Below, piece after piece: positions 1 to 8,118 of a DNA stretch of 12,189 bases. This stretch comes from Echinostoma caproni (taxonomy: Eukaryota; Platyhelminthes; Trematoda; Plagiorchiida; Echinostomatidae). The position numbers were made by a program, and so were the translations under genes. Each line of letters opens with the position of its first letter. The stretch's first letter is position 1. The notes beneath the pieces are model-generated. The model was not told the DNA's origin. It worked only from the letters and a program-made list of their open reading frames with translations, and searched no databases. The stretch lies in the NCBI GenBank assembly GCA_900618425.1, contig UZAN01058251.1, forward strand, positions 1 to 12,189. Direction: 5' to 3'.

Positions 1-33
1 AAAAACTGTTCCTGACTCATTCGATTGTAAAAA

Positions 34-100
34 TCGCCTTGATAAAGGTTACCCGCGGTAACCGAAACGTCGGCTTATTTCACCTGTACCGACATCGCTG
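34..100 (+). ncRNA. degenerate hammerhead-ribozyme-like fold (type I layout), PLE-associated style
   Basis: The parts of a type I hammerhead occur in order. A core-like TTGATAA lies at 39-45 (consensus CTGATGA). Stem II is perfect: GGTTACC 47-53 and GGTAACC 57-63 around loop CGC. The invariant GAAA follows at 64-67. Stem III pairs 67-73 with 89-95: G69-G73 with C89-C93, A67 with T95, and one mismatch, C68 with A94. C96 then falls at the cleavage position (triplet ATC). Stem I is weak: CGC 35-37 against GC 97-98, and A-rich 28-33 against T-rich 103-106. Differences from the active consensus are C3 to T (39), G8 to A (44) and an extra A at 46, so self-cleavage is unlikely. Penelope-like elements are known to carry hammerheads in their pseudo-LTRs, and PLE fragments lie 1.2-1.9 kb away. 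The fold is seen in the sequence; the ribozyme ancestry is inference. Confidence 0.5.
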
Positions 101-1004
101 TGTTTTCCCAAAAATTACAATTTGTATATAGCATGTAGAACCGTCAAACTTTGATATTTTCCTAATTTTTTGGATCGAACTACATCGGACTGACCAATAG
201 GGAAACTGAAATTTGGAAACCTTAAAGTTACCATAACCCAAATTTTCGTGCTAGTTCAACCGCCTTGGAAACGACACTCTCCACTATTGGGGACTCGTCG
301 TTTCCCTCAGAGCGGTAAACTGTGCCAAGATCGCATAATTAACTGCATTCAACTTATCGTTGATTTTCAGACGTCGTCTCTCCCTAGGCCCACTAGAGTT
401 GACTCACTCCCATATAGTGGTTCGATGAGATATGACAATATTAGGGCGTCCTCGAGATACCAAGTGGTTCTGCTACATAGCTCAGTGATGCAACTGACTC
501 ATTCAATACTTTCAGTACTCTGTTTCTCTCTGATAGACAAACGCTTGCATATTGCCACGTCTTGTACTACTGGCACCTATGTGCTTTCTTCACAACGGTT
601 ATCAAATTAGTGAACGGCGTCATGTGTGCATTACACTAGGCTGAATGAGACACTTCACGTTGGCTTGTCAGCCCGTAATGGAACTGTGATCAAAATGTTA
701 ATTATCTTCAAGCCGCACCAGACGTGGCCAATGCACGCGCACGTACATGTGCCGACTACTGCGCTTTTCTTGCATACTGTGAATTTCATTTGTTTTTCCG
801 AGTTCGTTATAGACTCACCAACATGGGTTGATTGGTAATCATAACTATAATAACAACAAAAAGTAATAAATCTTTTATCCCATTAGATGTGCTTTTTCGT
901 GTTTGATATATAAAAGTATTTTAAATGAAACCCTGTGGTCAAGCCAAATCCGTGTGCCAATGTGTGTGGAGGAAGAGCACATAAACATTCGCTTCCTCGG
1001 AAAG
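101..1004. other. no recognised gene; possibly element-derived non-coding DNA
   Basis: A 120-codon frame at 248-610 (+) begins with GTG and has no recognisable motif. A 70-codon frame at 626-838 (+) also looks like chance. The stretch follows the hammerhead-like fold and may be untranslated PLE pseudo-LTR or 5-prime sequence, but I see no motif to prove it. From about 840 on, the DNA becomes more AT-rich. Confidence 0.4.
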
Positions 1005-1048
1005 GGTTAGTGTTGACACGATACAGGGTTAGTGTTGACGCGATACAG
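1005..1048. repeat. two-copy 22-bp tandem repeat
   Basis: The 22-base unit GGTTAGTGTTGACACGATAC-AG (1005-1026) is repeated directly at 1027-1048 with a single A/G difference (the second copy reads GACGCG). There are only two copies, so it may be a small local duplication or the edge of an element-specific repeat. Confidence 0.85.
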
Positions 1049-1144
1049 GCTTTAGACAACGGTGGCGGGATCTTAACTCCAGAACGTCATGGTGATAAGC
1101 AGATTGCCTAAGCTGCTTGATTGCCTGGATTCACTGGAACTAGA

Positions 1145-1161
1145 GATGATCAAGGATCATC
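1145..1161. repeat. short perfect inverted repeat (hairpin)
   Basis: GATGATC (1145-1151) and GATCATC (1155-1161) form a 7-bp stem around loop AAG. It lies just outside the recognisable PLE RT fragment. There is no evidence of function. Confidence 0.5.
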
Positions 1162-1299
1162 GAGCCCCAATCAGGACGGGAATATGTGACTCCCGAACTT
1201 CGTAAGTCAACAATGAGGGACTCACCTTTTTAAGTAAACACAATTTCTCTGCTGTACAACGTGATCCAAAACGAACTTCATGAGTTTAATAATCCCTTT

Positions 1300-1775
1300 T
1301 TAGAGATCCTTGAGAGTGTTTTATTATTGGAAGAATCAAACCGGCAGTCAACCATTGACTATCCTTAAGAGTTTCACTGCATAGATGTTTAGCCATTGTT
1401 CGTCTTTCATGCATTACTGCAGTTCAAATGAGAGGATATTTCCGCGACAACAGTAAATGAAAACTGCTCACTGATACGCTAGAAGAGCGTTCGTAATAGA
1501 CTAATCGTATATCCCACTGGAAAAAGCTAGTAAAATGGAGATATTGTCCGGACCATGTATCTTTTTGGTACACGGATCTTCTGATTGATCCATCCGTTCG
1601 ACGTGAAACTTCCACATACAAAAAGGCGATGCTGTCTTGCGTTTCAGTATGACGTGTCAACCACATGGTCGGGTGATGATTATTCAAGCGTTCAAGTAAT
1701 CTCTTACCGTCTTCCTTGCACCACAGATGATGAATATATCACCAACATACCGGAAATATCGGTCCAGGTTTTCAA
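1300..1775 (-). mobile_element. Penelope-like element reverse transcriptase fragment, degenerate
   Basis: Read on the minus strand, this is the palm-to-thumb part of a PLE reverse transcriptase. RYFRYVGDIFII sits around the active-site box (YVGD at 1738-1749), where PLEs normally have YVDD, so one catalytic aspartate is glycine. The next segment ends ...YLNA and then breaks: a base is missing near 1684-1690 and the reading frame shifts to LNNHHPTMW (1690 downward). In the new frame, IAFLYVEV (about 1607-1630) matches the usual IAFLDV box. RRTDGSIRRSVYQK and TWSGQYLHFTSF (1523-1558) match the diagnostic PLE stretch after it. Weaker similarity continues to about 1300, with stops. Sequence upstream of the active site ends near 1775, where an opposite-strand PLE piece begins. 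The product would prime and copy element RNA, but this copy is dead. Family assignment is firm; exact borders are not. Confidence 0.83.
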
Positions 1776-1881
1776 TTACGTCTCGCTGTTGAAATATGTC
1801 GAGGCACTAGCCATTCAAAATTGCCATCTCGAACTGTGCAAACAGCGTGAAGGGCTTATCACTCTGGCGCTACCTTGGTAA
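1771..1881 (+). mobile_element. Penelope-like element ORF C-terminus (after GIY-YIG endonuclease), truncated
   Basis: On the plus strand a frame ends with VSLLKYVEALAIQ, then LELCKQREG, then LITLALPW and a TAA stop (1879-1881). EALAIQ starts at 1801. A tail of the type E-A-x-A-I, L-C-x-Q, L-x-LPW-stop is what I know from the end of animal PLE proteins, downstream of the GIY-YIG nuclease that nicks target DNA. The nuclease core itself is not visible: the frame upstream runs into the antisense of the RT fragment. The piece is therefore truncated on its 5-prime side at about 1756-1790 and points away from the RT fragment. Spurious similarity over only about 33 residues is possible, but the position of the stop right after LPW supports the call. 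Confidence 0.68.
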
Positions 1882-2365
1882 AAAAATGTGTTTGGTGATT
1901 AAGTTTGACCGTAATCTTTCTCAGCCTATGATTTTGTTATTTACCGACCATACATCAATGATCACATAGACTGTAATATACGCGTGTACGGATAGGGCGA
2001 AATGATCCAGGATACATTGTGCAAACCTGTTTTTGGCTTCCCTATTAAAAAAATAATTGATTTGAAATCAGTTACTCAGAAACAATTTTGTGGTGTTATT
2101 TTTCCAGGATATTTGAAATTGAGCGGGAAATGTATGTGAGAGAACCATTCAAACAGAATGAGTTCAATTCAGACAGATCAAAATGAGCACAACATGGGAA
2201 ATAACGAAATGAAGGAAATCCGTTCCAAGCCCACTTCACATAATGGACACCCTGTCCGTTCGATCAGATACAGTGTAATTTTACACGCTTCAGTTAATTG
2301 ATGAAACTTTGCCTTATGGTAGCCATGGAATGAACAAAATTTACGGAACGCTGAAGCAGTATACA
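1882..2365. other. no recognised feature
   Basis: AT-rich DNA with frequent stops in all frames. The part just after 1881 could be 3-prime untranslated sequence of the plus-strand PLE piece. I looked for a second hammerhead fold here and found none. The 80-codon minus frame at 2178-2420 runs through the ATT microsatellite (asparagine-rich) and is not credible. Confidence 0.4.
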
Positions 2366-2397
2366 TATTATTATTAGTATTAATGTTATTATTATTG
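2366..2397. repeat. imperfect ATT/TTA microsatellite
   Basis: ATTATTATT, an interruption (AGTATTAATG), then TTATTATTATTG. A short, interrupted trinucleotide tract. Confidence 0.85.
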
Positions 2398-2615
2398 TAC
2401 ATGTCCAGCTTTATTTTCAACTTTCCAAATGCTCACATACATTAAAAACATTGTAATGTAGTGATTTGTGTGGGGTTTACACATCTGATCAATGTGTTTA
2501 TATTTACATATAATCATTGGAGTAGGAATGCGCTTTTACTTTCGTTGATTAAGCATGCGTGCACTTTGCTCATGCTGTTCTAAGCGTCCACATTCATCGG
2601 CTGAGCTACGAGTTC

Positions 2616-2635
2616 GGGGGGGGGGGGGGGGAGGG
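2616..2635 (+). repeat. poly-G tract, G16 followed by A and GGG
   Basis: Sixteen consecutive G residues (2616-2631), then AGGG. In an AT-rich genome this is unusual and could form an intramolecular G-quadruplex on the plus strand. The length is prone to sequencing error. Confidence 0.9.
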
Positions 2636-2917
2636 TTAATACCCGCATTGGCCTTTACAAGCGGAATCAGGAATGTATATTGTGGAAGACGTTCTTTTAT
2701 AAACTATGCGCAAGCTGAATAAAGTCTAAAAGTCCTTAATTGTACTCTAATGCAACATCTTCATCCTCACTTGTTTCATAAATGACAAACTGTGGTATTT
2801 CGACACATCTTTGTACAATTGTGTATCGCAGTTCTGACGTGCTCCGGTTTTCTCTGTTGCTCTTTTATAAGTTGTCGATAATGGGCAATGTTAAAAGGGA
2901 CCAGCAACTCGCTCTTT

Positions 2918-2965
2918 CCACACACACACACACGCACGAATACGCACACACCAGGCACACACAAT
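2918..2965. repeat. imperfect CA microsatellite
   Basis: CA repeated from 2919 to about 2933, then degenerate CACG/TACG/CACAC units to 2963. The 119-codon plus frame (2782-3141) and the minus frame (2776-2979) across it are products of the repeat, not genes. Confidence 0.88.
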
Positions 2966-3144
2966 TTCCTAATCCTCATCCGACCTTGATAAGCTTAATT
3001 CAATTTCACTGTTACCCGAGTCTAAATGAGGCGTACGTTCAACCGTTGTGCTTGAGCACGAATCTAGATAAGATTCCCTATCGCACTAATCATTTCCACC
3101 TTAACAAAACAACTCTTGACCGATCCATTTGGATTAAGTAGGTT

Positions 3145-3167
3145 GCACAGTGTGTGTTAGTGTGTGC
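3145..3167. repeat. short TG-rich tract
   Basis: AGTGTGTGTTAGTGTGTGC, an imperfect GT run about 65 bases upstream of the candidate reading frame at 3232. Complementary in sense to the CA tract 200 bases before it. Confidence 0.7.
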
Positions 3168-3231
3168 AAATTAAATTAGTTGCAGTGAATAAATTATTCG
3201 GTGAAGAGTGAGATGACAAACATTAACATAA

Positions 3232-3576
3232 ATGGAGTGTGGACCAGGCGATGATGGTGCTACTGTTGCTGTTGTTGACGAAAGTGTTCATCCCGATGGA
3301 CTGGAAATTGAGGAGAAAAGATCCAGGAATTAGGATTATTCAATCCCATCGCAAGGACAAGGTCAAGTATGCCGCACTTGTGAGAGTAGCGGAACGAGCT
3401 CAACAATTAAAGTGTTACGAATAGGGAATTTCAAATGTCTTTTTATTCCGCAAAACGTTTTTCCAAGCGACTTGCACTCACAAAGTGGGGAGGCAGAACT
3501 TTATATTCACGTCAAATTGTGCTTGTCTTTTTTGCTGAAAAACAAACAGACAATTATGCGGTTTTTCGTATGTTAA
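3232..3576 (+). pseudogene. unrecognised reading frame with one internal stop
   Basis: An ATG at 3232, directly after an in-frame TAA, opens a frame of 114 codons that contains a single stop (TAG, 3331-3333) before the TAA at 3574-3576. The first 33 codons are acidic (GDDGATV, VVDESVHPDG, LEIEEKRSRN) and follow the purine-any-pyrimidine codon pattern typical of real coding DNA. After the TAG the same frame continues with DYSIPSQGQGQVCRTCESSG and IKVLRIGNFKC. The C-x2-C pair is not enough to call a zinc-binding domain. A second frame in +2 (3239-3424; hydrophobic start MMVLLLLLLTKVF) overlaps, so the correct frame is uncertain. It could be a 33-residue first exon, a relic of a gene or element, or chance. 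I do not recognise the product. Confidence 0.3.
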
Positions 3577-4344
3577 CACATGCGCGTGATTTGCGAAATT
3601 GCAAACTTAATCCGATATGCAGAAGTAAGCTTTACTGAATCGTATGACGTCTGAATTACTCTGCATTTTCTTAGCCTGATTCTACAGAACACCCCATGCT
3701 ATAAAGAGTAGCAGTAGCGTAGAAATACAGTTAGATTATTGAAGAAAACCAAGTTGTCTGGATTATTCTTCTGTTGCAACAAAATGAGGCCTTTTTCCAT
3801 GTATATTTTGGGAAATCTTGGNNNTGATTCCGGGTGTGCAAACTGTTACTGTGAAAGATGAGCAGATTCACTCAGATTTGTGTATTTTCTTCGCAGTGTT
3901 TGACCTTAAAGTTCTTTGTGCATACATGAGTCATTTCATCAGTATTCTTTCACGGGATACAACATTTGACCGTTAGGGTAGAATGTACAAAGAAGACCCT
4001 ACTAAATTTATGAGATGTCGTAATTCGTGTTCCATCGGGTGTTGATAAGAGAAGACCAGATCATGCATTCTGAGTGAATTTTATGTACAAATTATGAAAA
4101 TTAGGATATGTGTTAGGGATGTTCACTAGAAAATGTTATTCGTATCCACAGTTTCACCGAGTCCACTCTCATTGTGGAGGAAGTACTTAGGAGCACTTTT
4201 GAACTCAGGAATACATGTTTTTGTTCTTTCTTTCTAAGTATGTTTTCACCAATATGTTCCAGAATTTTGCACTTAGAGTTTGTCTTCCCATATAGGCTCT
4301 TGACGGGGACTTCAAATTTCGGCCGCTATATCCTTTTTCCCTCT
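3577..4344. other. no recognised feature
   Basis: AT-rich sequence with dispersed stops. Frames at 3435-3638 and 4174-4356 (+) are short, hydrophobic or lysine-rich by composition, and have no motif. The only notable item is the NNN at 3822-3824. Confidence 0.4.
3822..3824. other. assembly ambiguity (NNN)
   Basis: Three N bases mark a short unresolved position in the assembly. Any frame crossing it cannot be trusted. Confidence 0.95.
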
Positions 4345-4817
4345 TCAGATTATTAGCTGCACTACCATCACTGTGTCTCCGGTCTTTTTTTCGTCATTAG
4401 CATGGACTTTTACCTTAGTTGTCAAGGCGACCATTCCGCATCTACAGCAATGCCCGATTGAGCCCTTGAATTTCATTAATTCAATCCAACGGAACACATG
4501 TGTGGCTACTACTTGTTTTGGGAGAACAATAAGGAATAAATCCAAAAGGACGGTCGGAAAGCTTTCGAATACTCCGAGGAAGCATTGTGCCATTTAGAGG
4601 CTTGATCTTCGACAACAAAAAACCTCCCGTTTGTGTCCCCATCACTCTCAGTTGTAACGTCCGGTATCTCGTCGGAAATATGGGTGATCTCACCAACTAA
4701 GCTAAACTGCGGGAATATTCCGAGAAGGGTAGGGCCAGTCCTCAAGAACGCTGGTTTCATAAAGGAATAGATGATGCAACAGTATACCGAAATGGTTTCG
4801 CTAGCTGTCGAGTCCAT
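4345..4817 (-). other. three staggered minus-strand open frames, possible decayed coding unit
   Basis: All three minus frames are open here in overlapping sections: 4817-4509 (102 codons, from an ATG), 4696-4481 (71 codons) and 4593-4345 (82 codons). The first contains an acidic section, EITHISDEIPDVTTESDGD, which looks coding-like. The last contains GHCCRCGMVALTTKVKV followed by KKTGDTVMVV. A donor-like AACTAAG|GTAAAAG lies at about 4420 on the minus strand. One reading is a single old reading frame broken by frameshifts; another is an exon pair; chance is also possible. A plus frame (4373-4597) covers part of the same stretch. No family is recognised. Confidence 0.25.
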
Positions 4818-5229
4818 TGTCCTGTTCCTTTATCCATACGGGGTGATAGAGTTATCACATTTGTCAAAAATCAGTGGTATCACCTGACTAAAAACCTGTT
4901 CTCCTATTCTACACACTATATAAGTGCACCTGTACTTTAATGTAAATACTTTAGCAATTCTGATACCCGTTCCCTAACCATCTTAGGTTTTCGAAATATT
5001 GTCACACTTACCACCAGATATGATGCATTTCTGGATTTGGGTTCGGTCAACCTTCTTATGTTCTTTGTGTAGAATGCCGCCCCCCTTAAGAATGTTTGAT
5101 CACTCTGTTACAACTTCCACCTTACATCTTTAGCAAAACCAACCACCGTCTCGAAGTCATGATCAAGAGCTTCAAGCCAGATAGCGTTCTCCAGAAAATC
5201 TAATGAGGTGAAAGAACATGATCAGTCAC
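4818..5229. other. no recognised feature; may be the decayed upstream part of the LINE
   Basis: No open frame of note. The position would suit the endonuclease domain of the LINE that starts to be readable further on, but I could not see endonuclease motifs here. Confidence 0.35.
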
Positions 5230-7096
5230 TTCAACCCTAATATGTTTTCCGATTTCAACTCTTTCGTTCTCCGTGATCAGTTAATATGTTACGCAACCTT
5301 TCCATGACTTTTGTTGTACAACAGAAACAACTTATACCTGTCACAACCGACTCTCCTTTCCAAGCCTCAAACAACTTCGTCGTAGAAAATAGCCCAAGAA
5401 GGTGCGCACTATTTCTAAATCCATCAAGGAGGAAATTCTCAGTCTCATCTCTTTGTAGGCTCGTGTTTGGATTAACAACAAAAATAGTCGTGAGACCCGG
5501 AAAGCCCTCATGCGAATTTCTGGCATCAAATTCTCACATCATGCTGTGGCTGTAGAGGGCTTGAATCAGAGCTACTTCAACAATGGAACCACATTTCCTT
5601 CTCTACAAAATGGATGTGACATAGACATGACTAATCCTGTCGCTAACGTTGCCCCTGCCGAAATTCATCAAGATATGGATTCTCATCTGTTATCCTAAAG
5701 AAATGTGCTGTCTTCCTTTCCGCTAAGCTATGTGAACTTTCCAGCAATTGCATTTCGCGGCAAAGTATTCCCAACCGCTGCAGAATGGCCTCAATAACCC
5801 CAGTACCGAAGGAAGGTTCGTCCCACTGCTTGCACCTCAGTTGTCTTGAAGGTCTTTGAGAAATTCCTGATTAAAATTTTAGATATAAGGTTCAAGGTTG
5901 GTGACGCACACCAGTTTGCATACACTAATTTCCGCGGTACCCTGAATGCCCTTGCTTATTACTCTAACTTTGTTTTATAGAACCTGGAAAAGAAAAGCAA
6001 GGCTGTCCACATGTTTTATTTTCTACAGTGATGCCTTATCCATTGTTTTAATGGATAAACAGTTATTGCCAAATAACCTCTTCATGCGGCGTTCAACCTC
6101 CTAAAGGTGAACTCTTAACCAAATTCTTCTCCAATCGTCAGTAGTTCACAAGCTACAAAAGTCGTGCATTTTCACTGCTGCCCTCCTCGCAAGGCGTACT
6201 GAAAGGTACTACCTTATCCCCTTTCTATTTTCCGATGACATTTCCTCTATACCACTGAGCTATTATTCTCTTCTCTTCAGGTAAACAGACGTATAATACT
6301 CGAAGTGCTCTACCCCGACCTATCATCTTAGACTACTGTATAAAAATACATGTTAGAAATAGTGTCGTGGTCTCAACTAAGGTAATTCTGTATAAATGTC
6401 CCAAATGCGTGAGGACGTAAATTTTCCCCTTTTGAAAGGTCAAAAGTATGATGAACTGTAAAATGTCCATTTTTATCTATCTTAGATGTTCATATAGATC
6501 GAAAATTGTCAATCAACTGCCTGGGTGTTATTTTCAACCGTAACCTCACCTGCTCTGATCAGGTCAGTGGGGCCCTCTTGAAGGCCAGGAGGCTAACTTT
6601 TTATGTTTAACGTCTCAAATCACTTTCTACCTCTAAACATCTCATAAGGCATTTTGGTTTTTCTCTCCTTTCGGCCCACTAACTTCATGGGTCCCCTGAT
6701 ATATTTCCCGGTTCTTTTACCAAGGACCACAAACTCATTTTCCGATACCACAAGTTTCTGTTGGTATGTATTCATATACCACGAGAAGATCTGGTACATG
6801 TGATAGCACACCACCTGAAGTTCTGCAATATATTCTCCAAAAATATTTTACCGCATTATTTTCATCGCAGTTATCTTGCTCTTAGTCAGCGTTCTTTTTA
6901 TTCATCCATCCGTTCCGGTTATAAACTGAGAAAGCCATGCACTGAGGATTACAGGCGCTCTATTGTGACGTATCTCACCATATTTCTCACAGATCATGAA
7001 CTGGTTGCAGAAAATCTGCGCAATTGGGATATTACTATTCGTTTCCCTTCTTTTATTGTGTATGTATTATGTCTATTTCAGATTCTTCATTGTTGA
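5230..7096 (+). mobile_element. CR1-like (Jockey-superfamily) non-LTR retrotransposon, ORF2 remnant
   Basis: Pieces of a LINE ORF2 follow in order on the plus strand, in changing frames. PSLQNGCDIDMTNP (about 5600-5645) resembles the linker between endonuclease and RT. LKKCAVFLSAKLCEL (5695-5739) and ASITPVPKEGS (5788-5820), then VLKVFEKFLIKIL (5843-5881), are the RT finger motifs. HQFAYTN plus LAYYSNFVL (5909-5977) follow. CGVQPP to FFSNRQ leads to QGVLKGTTLSP (6190-6222), the G-x-x-x-G-x-x-LSP box. At the YADD site (6282-6293) only one aspartate survives (stop-T-D-V). LGVIFNRNLTCSDQ (6521-6562) follows, then a C-terminal region in one frame to the stop at 7094-7096, interrupted by TAA at 6608 and 6680. 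The protein would copy the element RNA at a nicked target; this copy is inactive. CR1-type clade, as in schistosome SR1-like elements, is my inference. Borders are approximate, and the 5-prime end is lost or unreadable. Confidence 0.85.
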
Positions 7097-7332
7097 CACA
7101 TTTGGGTTATGTGGTTATTGAATATCCAACCCTGGGAGTGTAAACAGCGGTTCCGTGGCTTGATTTGACTGCGTTATTTTCACCAGACATTTTCCGTGAT
7201 TTAATTTAGCTAGCCCACCATGGATCGAACGAGTTCATCAAAGCAGAGATTTTTAAAGGCCGAAATGTTTCAATCGAATTTATTNTTATTGAAGCCAGAG
7301 TGAGCTTTATGCATCCCAGGGATGACTTTTCA
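7097..7332. other. possible LINE 3-prime flank; contains one N at 7285
   Basis: No frame of note. The first part may be the 3-prime untranslated region of the LINE. I could not identify its end, a terminal microsatellite tail, or a target-site duplication. A single N at 7285 sits in a T/A-rich run. Confidence 0.4.
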
Positions 7333-7772
7333 TCAATTTTCACAGGAATACAATGGAGACGGAAAAACACAACGAGTAATGAGGGAGAAAAACGATACAA
7401 ACAATAAACATAGAACAATGCAGATCTCTTCAACGTATGCCTTATGTCGATTGTGATTATTGTGCAGTTTTAGCTGTTTCAGAAACTTAAATGGTGTTGG
7501 ACGGACTATGGATCCTTCTTTATGTTGCCATGGTGGTCGAGTCATATTTGACACTGGTTTTCTACTCATAACTGAATAAGCAGCCATCCGACTAATAAGG
7601 TTGACGCAGGGAGCACAAATAACGTTGATTGAAACCTGTGTATTTATGCCATTAGAATAATGACTTCTCGGGATTCCGACACTATTGTGGGATGCCCAAA
7701 ATTTCCGGTTATTTGTAGTCACCATTACATATATATTCCATACAAATGATTGAAAGTCAAATGTTTTTCTTT
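7333..7772 (-). CDS. candidate exon or small gene of unknown product
   Basis: A minus frame is open for 150 codons from 7785 down to the TGA at 7333-7335. An acceptor-like GTTGTTCTAG ends at 7773, and the first ATG is at 7725 (130 residues from there). The reading is mixed in composition. It begins with a polar, basic part (TTNNRKFW, IPRSHYSNG). A cysteine-containing part (VICAPCVNLISRM) follows, then PPWQHKEGSIVRPTPFKFLK and a histidine- and asparagine-rich piece. Near the end is a hydrophobic segment (ICIVLCLLFVSFFSLI) that could span a membrane. It resembles no family that I know. The single N at 7285 lies outside it. Length and composition favour coding more than most frames in this window, but a chance frame in AT-rich DNA remains possible. 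Confidence 0.3.
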
Positions 7773-7951
7773 CTAGAACAACATGTTATCGGAGTTGTTT
7801 GGTTGTTGTTGGCCGGTCAAACCCATGTTTCATCATTTTGGATTGAATAATATAGAGAATTCCTTTTCAGCACTCTCACACAGTTTGTTTTTTCTGTTAC
7901 TGAAATTGATAGTTCTTAACTTGCTGAAAACCTGCTATGTATTGGTTTCAG

Positions 7952-8053
7952 TCGAACACGTCTGCTGTCAGATTAGGAGGTATACCCTATCCGAATGGGA
8001 TGTCGCTGGTCCTCTGGACTATGATAAAACGAAACAGAGATGTTCCGAGTATG
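7952..8053 (+). CDS. candidate internal exon, 102 bases, unknown gene
   Basis: TATTGGTTTCAG ends at 7951 (acceptor-like) and GTAATAATTG starts at 8054 (donor-like). The 102 bases between are open in the frame EHVCCQIRRYTLSEWDVAGP then LDYDKTKQRCSEY. The length is a multiple of three and the phase is the same at both ends, so it could be an in-frame cassette. Codon composition is less AT-rich than the flanks, and three cysteines are present. The open frame itself runs wider (7783-8118), but the hydrophobic part before 7950 reads like a translated T-rich intron end. The product is not recognised; no neighbouring exon was identified in the window. Confidence 0.35.
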
Positions 8054-8118
8054 GTAATAATTGTGTTTCATCGGTAGCACTTTTACGTGTGACACCAGAT
8101 GTAATTAGCACAATCTGA

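Noticed and set aside
415..430. GGTTCGA resembling a tRNA B box, considered as a tRNA or SINE promoter
   Set aside because: No A box at the right distance and no cloverleaf could be drawn.
248..610. 120-codon plus-strand open frame
   Set aside because: It starts with GTG, not ATG, has no motif or splice context, and reads like translated non-coding DNA.
1585..1800. Plus-strand frame upstream of the PLE tail
   Set aside because: Over these bases the minus strand encodes clear RT motifs, so the plus reading is their shadow; only the part near 1771-1881 is kept.
2782..3141. 119-codon plus frame with a His/Thr-rich centre
   Set aside because: The centre is the CA microsatellite; the rest has no motif.
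3367..3420. C-x2-C (VCRTCESSG) as a RING-CH or zinc finger
   Set aside because: No further cysteine or histidine pairs follow at suitable spacing.
6620..6814. 64-codon minus-strand frame
   Set aside because: It is the antisense shadow of the LINE C-terminal region.
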